From: JAYGED01 sp046582565
GTDB lineage: Bacteria > Pseudomonadota > Alphaproteobacteria > JAAXGF01
Direction: 5' to 3'
Assembly: GCA_046582565.1 (NCBI GenBank)
Contig: JAYGED010000196.1
Location: 1-31,483, forward strand
Length of the DNA stretch: 31,483 bases
Under the pieces are notes generated by a model. The model was not told the DNA's origin, searched no databases, and saw only the letters and a list, made by a program, of their open reading frames with translations. This document shows, one piece after another, positions 15,283 to 22,544 of the stretch (position 1 is its first letter; each line of letters begins with the position of its first letter). A program made the position numbers and the translations under genes.

Positions 15283-16989
15283 TTGTCACTTTCCGCGCCT
15301 GAAGCGAAGCCGAACGGCTTCCTGTCCGGTCTGCCGTTCTGGCGGCCCGACGGCTGGACGATTGCGGCGCTCGTCGTCGCCGGGCTGGTCGCGACGCCGG
15401 TCATCGTCGTCATGGCCAGTCTGCTTGTGCCCGCCGGCGATGTCTGGCGCCATCTCGCCGATACGGTGCTGCCCGGCTATGTGGCCAATACATTGCTGTT
15501 GATGATCGGGGTCGGGCTGGGCACCTTGATCATCGGCGTCGCCACCGCCTGGCTGGTCACCATGTGTCAGTTTCCCGGCCGCGCCCTGTTCGAATGGACC
15601 TTGCTGCTGCCGCTTGCGGTGCCGACCTACGCTATCGCCTTCACCTATGGCGGCCTGTTCGAATTCGCGGGGCCGGTTCAATCGGCATTGCGCGACGCCT
15701 TCGCCTGGGGCCGCGGCGATTATTGGTTCCCCGACATCCGCTCGTTGGGGGGCGCCATCCTGGTCATGACCATGGTGCTCTACCCCTATGTCTATCTGCT
15801 GGCCCGCGCCGCCTTTCTCGAACAGTCGGTCTGTGTCATCGAAGTCAGCCGCACCTTGGGGCGCGGTCCCTGGCGCAGCTTTGTCGAAGTCGCCCTGCCG
15901 CTTGCCCGCCCAGCGATTGCCGGCGGCCTGGCCTTGGCTTTGATGGAGACCCTCGGCGATTTCGGCGCGGTGCAGTATTTGGCGGTATCGACCTTCACCA
16001 CCGGCATTTTCCGTACCTGGTTCGGGCTCGGCGAGCCGATCGCCGCGGCCCAGTTGTCAGCGGCCCTCATGCTTTTCGTGCTGGCGCTCATCCTGTTTGA
16101 GCGATCCTCCCGGGGCGGGCGCAAGTTTCATCACACCTCGCGCCGCTACCGCGCCCTGCCGCGTTTCAAGCTTAGCGGATCGACAGCGGCATGGGGATTT
16201 CTCGCCTGCTTTACGCCGATCTTCCTGGGATTTCTGCTGCCCGGCGGGCAGCTCGTCGCCTGGACTCTGGAAACCGCTTCCACCGTGGTCGACGCTGATT
16301 TCCTGGTCCTTGCGGCGAACAGCGTCATGCTCGCTTCGGCGACGGCGGTCATCGCCGTGGTGGTGGCGCTGCTGCTGGCTTATGGCCACAGGCTCAGGCC
16401 CGGGCCGCTGTTGGCGGGGGCGACGCGGGTATCCTCCATGGGCTACGCCATCCCCGGCGCGGTTATCGCAGTCGGCGTGCTGATGCCCTTCGCCTGGTTC
16501 GACAATCAGCTGGATTCGCTGATGCGCGAATACTTCGGCCTGTCCACCGGCCTGATCTTAAGCGGCACCCTGGCGGCCTTGATCTTCGGCTATCTGGTGC
16601 GCTTCCTGGCGATCTCCCTCAATACGGTCGAGGCCAGCCTGGGCAAGGTCACGCCGACCATGGACGGCTCGGCCCGCACTCTCGGTCTAGGGCCGGGCGC
16701 CACCCTGGCCAGGGTCCATATACCGATTATATCGGGCAGTTTGCTGACCGCCGCCCTGCTGGTCTTCGTCGATGTCATGAAGGAACTGCCCGCGACCCTG
16801 ATCATGCGGCCATTCAATTTCAACACCCTGGCGGTGCGCGCCTTCGAACTGGCCGAGGACGAACAGCTTGCGGAATCAGCACCCGCCGCGCTATCCATAG
16901 TCGCTGTCGGTATTCTGCCGGTCATTATTCTCACCCTCGCCATCGCCCGGTCGCGGCCGGGTCATTGGTCTGATAAGTCTGTCGGATAA
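15283..16989 (+). CDS. fbpB: Fe(III) ABC transporter permease (FbpB-like, fused two-domain)
   Basis: A 568-residue inner-membrane permease built of two fused binding-protein-dependent transport domains with about 12 membrane segments. Both ATPase-contacting EAA loops are visible: EVSRTLGRGPWRSFVEVALPLARP at about 187-210 and DGSARTLGLGPGATLARVHIPI at about 461-482. The pattern MKELPATLIMRPFNFNTLAVRAFELA is typical of FbpB/AfuB/SfuB iron permeases. An in-frame TAA at 15277 rules out earlier starts. TTG at 15283, with AAGGG about 12 bases upstream, is the first usable start. Its stop overlaps the ATPase start. No periplasmic binding protein gene is in this window. The ferric substrate is inferred from family and the Fur-like site. 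Confidence 0.88.
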   Translation: MSLSAPEAKPNGFLSGLPFWRPDGWTIAALVVAGLVATPVIVVMASLLVPAGDVWRHLADTVLPGYVANTLLLMIGVGLGTLIIGVATAWLVTMCQFPGRALFEWTLLLPLAVPTYAIAFTYGGLFEFAGPVQSALRDAFAWGRGDYWFPDIRSLGGAILVMTMVLYPYVYLLARAAFLEQSVCVIEVSRTLGRGPWRSFVEVALPLARPAIAGGLALALMETLGDFGAVQYLAVSTFTTGIFRTWFGLGEPIAAAQLSAALMLFVLALILFERSSRGGRKFHHTSRRYRALPRFKLSGSTAAWGFLACFTPIFLGFLLPGGQLVAWTLETASTVVDADFLVLAANSVMLASATAVIAVVVALLLAYGHRLRPGPLLAGATRVSSMGYAIPGAVIAVGVLMPFAWFDNQLDSLMREYFGLSTGLILSGTLAALIFGYLVRFLAISLNTVEASLGKVTPTMDGSARTLGLGPGATLARVHIPIISGSLLTAALLVFVDVMKELPATLIMRPFNFNTLAVRAFELAEDEQLAESAPAALSIVAVGILPVIILTLAIARSRPGHWSDKSVG

Positions 16990-18041
16990 TGGATGCACTC
17001 ACCCTACAAGGCGTATGTCACGCTTATGACGGCGAACTCGCCATCGATTCGATCGATCTTACGGTCGGTGAGGGCAAGCTGGTTTGTCTGCTGGGTCCGT
17101 CGGGCTGCGGTAAGACGACCGTGTTACGGGTCGCGGCGGGGCTGGAGCCGGTGCAGCAGGGCCGCGTGTTTATCGGCGAGTCCGAGGTCGCACGGCCCGG
17201 CGCCTCGACACCGCCCGAGGAGCGTGGCGTCGGCCTGGTGTTCCAGGACTACGCCCTGTTTCCCCATCTCACAGTGACCGAAAACGTCGCATTCGGATTG
17301 AAGGGCCGGCCCTCGGTTGAGCGGCTTGGCACGCCGAAGCAGATGCTCGATCTTGTCGGCCTCGCGGATTTGGCGGAACGCTACCCTCACACCCTGTCCG
17401 GCGGCGAACAACAGCGCGTCGCCCTGGCCCGCGCCCTGGCGCCCCGGCCCCGTCTATTGTTGCTCGATGAACCCTATACCGGGCTCGACATTCATTTGCG
17501 CAATCAGGTGCGCGACGAGACTCTGCGGGTCCTGCGCATGGCGGGCATCTCGACCATGATCGTGACCCACGATCCCGAGGAAGCCATGTATATGGCCGAT
17601 CATATCGCGGTCATGCGGGGCGGGCGCATCTTGCAACAAGGCACGCCGTCCGAGCTCTACAACGCGCCCGCCAACGCCTTCATCGCCAAGTTCCTGAGCG
17701 ACGTCAACGCCATGCACGGCACCGTCGAGGGCGGCAAGGTGCCAAGCATTTTCGGTTGCCTGGACGCCAACGGGGCCGCCGAGGGGGTGCGGGTCGATGT
17801 GCTGATCCGGCCCGAAGCGTTGAGCCTCTCAAGTGAGGGCGGCAGGCCGGCCACGGTCGCTGCCGTGCGCCTGCTGGGTCATTCTTCGATCGTCACCCTC
17901 GCCATGGACGATGACGGCAGTGAATTGCGCGCCCGTGTGCGGGGCATGGACGCTCCGGCCGAGGGCGACAAGGTTTCCCTGGCCCTGGACAAGCTGCAAA
18001 GCTTTGTATTTCCCTGCGCCGACCCCACATCAGACGAATAG
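16989..18041 (+). CDS. fbpC: Fe(III) ABC transporter ATP-binding protein (FbpC-like)
   Basis: A 350-residue ATPase that powers the adjacent permease. Walker A GPSGCGKTT is at 36-44, the Q-loop FQDYALFPH at 85-93, the signature LSGGEQQRVALARAL at 136-150, Walker B LLLLDEP at 156-162, and the H-loop histidine at 194. A C-terminal TOBE-type regulatory region follows (about 240-345, including VDVLIRPEALSL). Length matches FbpC. TAATG joins it to the permease stop. The closest functional alternatives are spermidine/putrescine or thiamine importers, but the fused permease favours iron. Confidence 0.9.
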   Translation: MDALTLQGVCHAYDGELAIDSIDLTVGEGKLVCLLGPSGCGKTTVLRVAAGLEPVQQGRVFIGESEVARPGASTPPEERGVGLVFQDYALFPHLTVTENVAFGLKGRPSVERLGTPKQMLDLVGLADLAERYPHTLSGGEQQRVALARALAPRPRLLLLDEPYTGLDIHLRNQVRDETLRVLRMAGISTMIVTHDPEEAMYMADHIAVMRGGRILQQGTPSELYNAPANAFIAKFLSDVNAMHGTVEGGKVPSIFGCLDANGAAEGVRVDVLIRPEALSLSSEGGRPATVAAVRLLGHSSIVTLAMDDDGSELRARVRGMDAPAEGDKVSLALDKLQSFVFPCADPTSDE

Positions 18042-18052
18042 CCGGGCTGGCG

Positions 18053-18081
18053 TTGCTATGCCACGCGCTTTCTCATATGAT
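18053..18081 (+). promoter_or_regulatory. Putative tatABC promoter
   Basis: TTGCTA (18053-18058, 4 of 6 to the -35 consensus) and TATGAT (18076-18081, 5 of 6 to the -10) are 17 bp apart. Transcription would begin near 18088, about 40 bp before tatA. This allows tat expression independent of the iron genes upstream. Confidence 0.55.
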
Positions 18082-18129
18082 GCGCCGCCTTGCCGACCGG
18101 CATGATTGATGAGCCTAGGAGATAGTTGA

Positions 18130-18360
18130 ATGGGAGCGTTTAGTATTTGGCATTGGTTGATCGTACTTGCGATCGCCCTGCTTCTTTTCGGACGCGGCAA
18201 GATCCCCATGTTGATGGGTGATATGGCAAAAGGTATTAAAGCCTTCAAATCGGGCATGAAAGAAGACCCCGATGCCGAGGCCAAGAAGATTGACGACAGC
18301 GTTGCGTCCGCTGACACAAGCGATAACACCGTCAAGAAAGACGAGGCGGCAGAAGGCTGA
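18130..18360 (+). CDS. tatA: Sec-independent translocase subunit TatA
   Basis: A 76-residue pore-forming subunit of the twin-arginine translocase. A short N-terminal membrane helix (GAFSIWHWLIVLAIALLLFG) is followed by the FGRGKIPMLMGDMAKGIKAFKSGMKED amphipathic helix, with the conserved FG hinge. A charged, unstructured tail ends the protein. GGAG lies eight bases before the ATG. It is the first gene of tatABC in the order usual for alphaproteobacteria. Confidence 0.95.
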   Translation: MGAFSIWHWLIVLAIALLLFGRGKIPMLMGDMAKGIKAFKSGMKEDPDAEAKKIDDSVASADTSDNTVKKDEAAEG

Positions 18361-18399
18361 CGCCTGAGAGCGTCACGCGTCGCATACGTATAGGCGAAC

Positions 18400-18846
18400 A
18401 TGTTTGATATCGGATGGCCCGAGATGGCGGTTGTTGCCGTCATCGCCCTCATCATCATAGGCCCCAAGGACCTACCCCGAATCCTGCGCTACGCCGGGAA
18501 ATGGGCCGGTAAGGCGCGGCGTATGGCGCGTGAGTTCCAGCGGAATTTTGACGATATGGTGCGCGAGTCCGAACTGGACGACGTCAAGAAGAGCGTCGAG
18601 AGCGCGAGCAGTTTCAATCCGGTGAAGGATATCGGCAATTCGATCGACCCGACCGGAGAGATGAAAGCGGATATCGAATCTCTCGCCAAGGATGATGACG
18701 AGCAGGCCAAGCCCGAGCCCAAGCAGGCCAAGCCCGAGCAGGCGAAGGCCAAGCCCAAGCAGGCCAAGGCCAAGCCCAAGCAGGCCAAGCCCAAGGCCGA
18801 GGCATCCGAGACCGGTAGTCCGACGAAATCGCAAGCCAGCGGATAG
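18400..18846 (+). CDS. tatB: Sec-independent translocase subunit TatB
   Basis: A 148-residue Tat receptor subunit that binds twin-arginine signal peptides with TatC. The N-terminal MFDIGWPEMAVVAVIALIIIGPKDLPRILRYAGKW contains the TatB-type membrane helix, Glu8 and the GPK-LP hinge. An amphipathic helix follows (38-70). Residues 101-133 are a low-complexity Lys/Pro/Ala/Gln run built from repeats of QAKPK/QAKAKP type; the DNA beneath it (18700-18798) is itself repetitive. The length is typical. It lies 39 bp after tatA and 3 bp before the tatC start. Confidence 0.95.
   Translation: MFDIGWPEMAVVAVIALIIIGPKDLPRILRYAGKWAGKARRMAREFQRNFDDMVRESELDDVKKSVESASSFNPVKDIGNSIDPTGEMKADIESLAKDDDEQAKPEPKQAKPEQAKAKPKQAKAKPKQAKPKAEASETGSPTKSQASG
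18700..18798 (+). repeat. Imperfect tandem repeat inside tatB
   Basis: About 99 bp are made of variations on the unit CAGGCCAAGCCCAAG with interspersed GAG and GCG codons. They encode the Lys/Pro/Ala/Gln tail of TatB (residues 101-133). Such a run is prone to slippage, and in-frame length changes between strains would be expected. Confidence 0.8.
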
Positions 18847-18849
18847 CCC

Positions 18850-19758
18850 GTGGCCAGCGAAACCCAAGTAGAAGCCGAAATCGAAGACAGCAAGGCGCCG
18901 CTGCTCGAGCATCTTATCGAGCTGCGCAACCGCTTGATCCGGTCCGTGGCGGCGTTGCTCGTCGCTTTCTTCATCTGCTTTTATTTCGCGGGCGATATCT
19001 TCGATTTCCTCGCCGCCCCCCTGGCCGAGCAGCTAGCCAGCCGGGAAGGCGCCAGGATGATCTTCACGGACATGACCGAGGTGTTCTTCACCCAGGTCAA
19101 GGTGGCCTTCTTCGCGGCGCTGTTCTTCTCGTTTCCCTTCATGGCCAACGAGATGTGGAAGTTCATTGCCCCCGGGCTTTATAAGAACGAGAAACAGGCG
19201 TTCCTGCCGTTTCTCGTGATGACGCCGGTCCTGTTTTTCCTCGGCGGCTCGCTGGTCTATTACATACTCATGCCGGTCGCCTGGCAGTTTTTCCTGAGTT
19301 TCGAGACCGTCGGCGGCGCTGGTGTCCTGCCGATCCAACTCGAGGCCAAGGTCAACGAATATCTCTCCCTGGTGATGAAGCTGATCTTCGCCTTCGGACT
19401 CAGCTTCGAATTGCCCTTGGTGCTGACCCTGCTGGCGCGCGCCGGCATGGTGACGGCGGATGGCCTCGCCGACAAACGGAAATATTCCATCGTGATGGCC
19501 TTCGTCGCCGCCGCCATCCTGACCCCGCCTGATCCGCTCAGCCAGATCAGCCTGGCGGTGCCGATCATCCTGCTCTACGAAATCTCGATCCTGTCGGTGC
19601 GCTATATAGAACGCAAGCGCGCCAAGGCCCAGGCTGCGGACGGTGCGGACGGTGGGCCGGAAGGTGACGATCCTGACGACACGCCGGACAGCGGCCCCGA
19701 TGTAGACTCCGGCGGCGAGGAGACGGTCGAGGAGACCGATTTCAATCTCGACCGCTGA
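18850..19758 (+). CDS. tatC: Sec-independent translocase subunit TatC
   Basis: A 302-residue polytopic core of the Tat translocase with six membrane helices. The family N-terminus (APLLEHLIELRNRLIRS) and first periplasmic motif are present, as are FPFMANEMWKFIAPGLYKNEK and the ending PDPLSQISLAVPIILLYEISI. It starts with GTG at 18850. The C-terminal tail (about 258-302) is long and acidic (DGADGGPEGDDPDDTPDSG...). It has no counterpart in the 258-residue E. coli TatC, though long charged tails occur in alphaproteobacteria. Confidence 0.95.
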   Translation: MASETQVEAEIEDSKAPLLEHLIELRNRLIRSVAALLVAFFICFYFAGDIFDFLAAPLAEQLASREGARMIFTDMTEVFFTQVKVAFFAALFFSFPFMANEMWKFIAPGLYKNEKQAFLPFLVMTPVLFFLGGSLVYYILMPVAWQFFLSFETVGGAGVLPIQLEAKVNEYLSLVMKLIFAFGLSFELPLVLTLLARAGMVTADGLADKRKYSIVMAFVAAAILTPPDPLSQISLAVPIILLYEISILSVRYIERKRAKAQAADGADGGPEGDDPDDTPDSGPDVDSGGEETVEETDFNLDR

Positions 19759-19764
19759 TCGGCC

Positions 19765-19812
19765 AGGGCGATGGACGGCGCGATGGACGGCGCAATGGAC
19801 GGCGCAATGGAC
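19765..19812 (+). repeat. 12-bp tandem repeats upstream of serS
   Basis: Four consecutive 12-base units of the form GGCGCAATGGAC fill 19765-19812: the first is degenerate, the second has G for A at one position, and the last two are identical. They lie in the tatC-serS spacer. Each unit contains ATG, and all are in one frame, creating a possible 36-residue ORF (19771-19881) that runs over the serS start. Confidence 0.85.
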
Positions 19813-19836
19813 GATACCGTGGCGTCGTCGTATATA
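19808..19836 (+). promoter_or_regulatory. Putative serS promoter using the last 12-bp repeat
   Basis: TGGACG (19808-19813), the end of the last repeat unit, could act as a -35, with TATATA (19831-19836) as the -10 at 17 bp spacing. The start of transcription would be near 19843, about 25 bases before the serS ATG. Confidence 0.4.
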
Positions 19837-19868
19837 GAGCCAGCCCAGTTTACCGTCCCGAGAGTCCT

Positions 19869-21143
19869 ATGTTCGATCTGAAAATTATCCGCGACGATCC
19901 GCTCGCCTTCGACAGGTTGCGCGCCAAGCGTGGCCTGGCGTCCCTGGCCGACGAGATTGTCGAGATCGACAACCGCCGCCGGGGCTTGCAGACTCAACTG
20001 CAAGAGCTACAAAGCCGGCGCAACGATGCTTCGCGCGCCATTGGTCAGGCCAAGGGTCGCGGCGAGGATGCGCAAGAGCTGATCGCCGAGGTCGCCACCC
20101 TGAAGGACGATATCCGCGCCGCCGAGGAGGCCGACCGCGAGACCGGCGAGGCGCTCCATACCCTGTTGAGCGGCGCGCCCAACCTGCCCGAAGAGGAGGT
20201 TCCCGCCGGCACCGACGAGGCCGACAATAAGGAGGTCAAGCGCTGGGGCGAGTTGCCGTCGTTTGATTTTGCGCCGAAAGAGCATTTCGATATCGGCGAG
20301 GGCCTGGGCCTGATGGATTTTGAGACCGCGGCGCGTATGTCGGGGGCGCGTTTCGTGGTGCTCACCGGCGCCCTGGCCCGGCTCGAGCGGGCGCTGGCCC
20401 AGTTCATGCTCGATATGCATACGGAGGAGTTCGGCTACACCGAGGTCAGCCCGCCCCTGCTGGTGCGCGAGCAGGCCGCTTATGGGTCGGGAAACCTGCC
20501 GAAATTCGCCGATGATCTGTTCCGCACCACCGACGATTACTGGCTGATACCGACCTCGGAGATGGTGCTGGCCAATCTCGCCGCCGATCGCATCATGGAC
20601 GAGGACGGGCTGCCGCTCCGGGTCACCGCCTATACCCCCTGCTTTCGCTCCGAGGCGGGCTCGGCGGGCAAGGACACCCGCGGCATGATCCGCTTGCATC
20701 AGTTCACCAAGGTCGAGCTGGTCAGCATCACCCGCCCCGAGGAGTCGGCGGACGAACTCGACCGCATGCTGGGCTGCGCCGAATCCGTGCTGCAACGGCT
20801 CGGCCTGGCTTATCGGGTTGTCCTGCTGTGCGGCGGCGACATGGGTTTCTCGGCCAAGCGCACCTATGACATCGAGGTCTGGCTGCCGGGCCAGGATTCC
20901 TACCGGGAGATTTCAAGTTGTTCAAACTGCGGCGATTTCCAGGCCCGCCGCATGAAGGCCCGCTTCCGCCGCGAGGGGCAAAAAGGCACGGAATTCGTTC
21001 ATACTTTGAATGGTTCGGGCCTGGCGGTGGGGCGCTGCCTGGTCGCCTTGCTGGAGAACTATCAGCAGGCCGACGGCTCGGTGGACATCCCCGAGGTCCT
21101 GCATCCCTATATGGGCGGTATATCGCGCATCGAGGTCGCCTGA
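19869..21143 (+). CDS. serS: Seryl-tRNA synthetase
   Basis: A 424-residue class II synthetase that charges tRNA-Ser and tRNA-Sec. The N-terminal long coiled-coil arm (about 25-105, RRRGLQTQLQELQSRRNDASRAIGQAKG...) grips the tRNA. Class II motif 2 is CFRSEAGSAGKDTRGMIRLHQFTKVEL, and motif 3 is NGSGLAVGRCLVALLENYQ. Length is normal. The stop TGA overlaps the surE ATG as TGATG. Confidence 0.97.
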   Translation: MFDLKIIRDDPLAFDRLRAKRGLASLADEIVEIDNRRRGLQTQLQELQSRRNDASRAIGQAKGRGEDAQELIAEVATLKDDIRAAEEADRETGEALHTLLSGAPNLPEEEVPAGTDEADNKEVKRWGELPSFDFAPKEHFDIGEGLGLMDFETAARMSGARFVVLTGALARLERALAQFMLDMHTEEFGYTEVSPPLLVREQAAYGSGNLPKFADDLFRTTDDYWLIPTSEMVLANLAADRIMDEDGLPLRVTAYTPCFRSEAGSAGKDTRGMIRLHQFTKVELVSITRPEESADELDRMLGCAESVLQRLGLAYRVVLLCGGDMGFSAKRTYDIEVWLPGQDSYREISSCSNCGDFQARRMKARFRREGQKGTEFVHTLNGSGLAVGRCLVALLENYQQADGSVDIPEVLHPYMGGISRIEVA

Positions 21144-21895
21144 TGCGCATCCTGATCAGCAACGACGACGGTATCAACGCGCCCGGCTTCGCGGTTCTCG
21201 AACGCATCGCTCAGAGTTTGAGCGACGATGTCTGGGTCGCCGCCCCGGAGGCCGAGCAGAGCGGCGCGGGCCATTCCCTGACCCTGCACCGGCCGCTTCG
21301 GGTGCGCCATATCGATGACCGTCATATGGCCATCGACGGCACGCCGACGGATTGTGTTTTGCTGGCGCTCAACAATCTGATCCCGGGTAAGCGCCCGGAC
21401 CTGGTGCTGTCCGGGGTCAACCGGGGCAGCAACCTGGCCGACGACGTGACCTATTCCGGCACCATCGCCGCGGCCATGGAGGCGACCATCCTGGGGGTGC
21501 CGTCGATCTCCCTGAGCCAGCATTATGAAGACGGCGATCGCATCCGCTGGCAGACGGTCGAGGCCCATGCTTGCGGCCTGATCCGCCGGCTGGTCGCCAT
21601 TGGCTGGCCCGAGAATGTGCTGCTCAACCTCAATTTTCCCGATGTTGAGCCTGACGATGTGTCCGGTGTCGAAGCCTGTTGCCAGGGGAAATACAAAAAC
21701 GGCGATGCCCTGATCGAGAGGCTCGACCCACGTGGCCGGCCCTACTACTGGATCGGCGAGATGCGCAATACGGAGCAGAAAACCCACGGCACCGATGCGG
21801 AGGCAGTGGAGCGGGGCGCCATTTCGGTCACGCCGCTGTGCCTGGATCTGACCGACGGTGCGACATTGGCCAAGCTTGCCGATGCCCTGAAATGA
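21143..21895 (+). CDS. surE: 5'/3'-nucleotidase SurE
   Basis: A 250-residue metal-dependent nucleotidase/exopolyphosphatase linked to survival in stationary phase. The N-terminus MRILISNDDGINAPGF holds the metal-binding Asp8-Asp9, and VAAPEAEQSGAGHSLTL and SGVNRGSNLADDVTYSGTIAAAMEA complete the site. The start is ATG at 21143, overlapping the serS stop. A frame open further upstream is an extension inside serS. Its stop overlaps pcm as ATGA, the familiar surE-pcm pair. Confidence 0.96.
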   Translation: MRILISNDDGINAPGFAVLERIAQSLSDDVWVAAPEAEQSGAGHSLTLHRPLRVRHIDDRHMAIDGTPTDCVLLALNNLIPGKRPDLVLSGVNRGSNLADDVTYSGTIAAAMEATILGVPSISLSQHYEDGDRIRWQTVEAHACGLIRRLVAIGWPENVLLNLNFPDVEPDDVSGVEACCQGKYKNGDALIERLDPRGRPYYWIGEMRNTEQKTHGTDAEAVERGAISVTPLCLDLTDGATLAKLADALK

Positions 21896-22542
21896 ATTTC
21901 GAGGCCGACAAAATTCGTCTGATCATGACCCTGCGCCGGGAAGGTATTACCGACACCCGCGTGCTCGGCATCATCGAACGGGTGCCGCGAGAAATGTTTT
22001 TGCCGCCTGACCTGGCCGACAAGGCTTACGACAATGTCGCCCTGCCCATCGGCCATGGCCAGACCATCAGCCAGCCCTTGGTGGTCGCCGCCATGACCGT
22101 GAAACTCGATGTCGGCGAGCATATGAAACTGCTCGAAATCGGCACCGGCTCGGGCTATCAAACGGCGGTCCTAGCACCCCTGTGCCGGCGGATTTACACC
22201 ATGGAGAGGGATCGCGATTTGATGCGCGAGGCCGATGCGCGTTTTAAGTCTCTACAGATTCCCAATGTGGTGACCTGGCTCGGCGATGGCTATCGGGGGT
22301 GGCCCGAGCAGGCGCCGTTCGACCGCATCATAGTCACCGCGGCGGCGCCCGAGCTTCCCATGAGCCTGGTCGAACAGCTCACCATCGGCGGCCGTATGGT
22401 CATCCCCATAGGGGCTACCGCCGACGATCAGGAGCTGGTCTGTATCAACCGAACCGAGGATGGATTCGAGCGCGAGAGCATGTTCGCCGTTCGCTTCGTG
22501 CCCTTGGTGTCGGATCAGCGTATCGGCGGGCTGGCGGGATAG
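21892..22542 (+). CDS. pcm: Protein-L-isoaspartate O-methyltransferase
   Basis: A 216-residue SAM-dependent enzyme that methylates isoaspartyl residues in damaged proteins to start repair. LPIGHGQTISQPLVVAAM (51-68) carries the catalytic serine region, and LLEIGTGSGYQTAVLA is the SAM-binding motif I. The C-terminal block ends GRMVIPIGATADDQELV. The start is ATG at 21892 within ATGA at the surE stop. Earlier in-frame sequence belongs to surE in another frame. Confidence 0.95.
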   Translation: MNFEADKIRLIMTLRREGITDTRVLGIIERVPREMFLPPDLADKAYDNVALPIGHGQTISQPLVVAAMTVKLDVGEHMKLLEIGTGSGYQTAVLAPLCRRIYTMERDRDLMREADARFKSLQIPNVVTWLGDGYRGWPEQAPFDRIIVTAAAPELPMSLVEQLTIGGRMVIPIGATADDQELVCINRTEDGFERESMFAVRFVPLVSDQRIGGLAG

Positions 22543-22544
22543 GT

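Noticed and set aside
18602..18810. Possible CRISPR-like array suggested by repeats in tatB
   Set aside because: The repeats are short, contiguous, without spacers, and lie in the tatB reading frame.
20918..21142. A 75-residue N-terminal extension of SurE inside serS
   Set aside because: SurE family proteins begin at MRILISNDDG, and ATG 21143 overlaps the serS stop in a normal coupling arrangement.
22299..22544. An 82-residue N-terminal extension of the NlpD-like protein inside pcm
   Set aside because: The lipoprotein signal peptide begins at ATG 22545; an extension would bury it.
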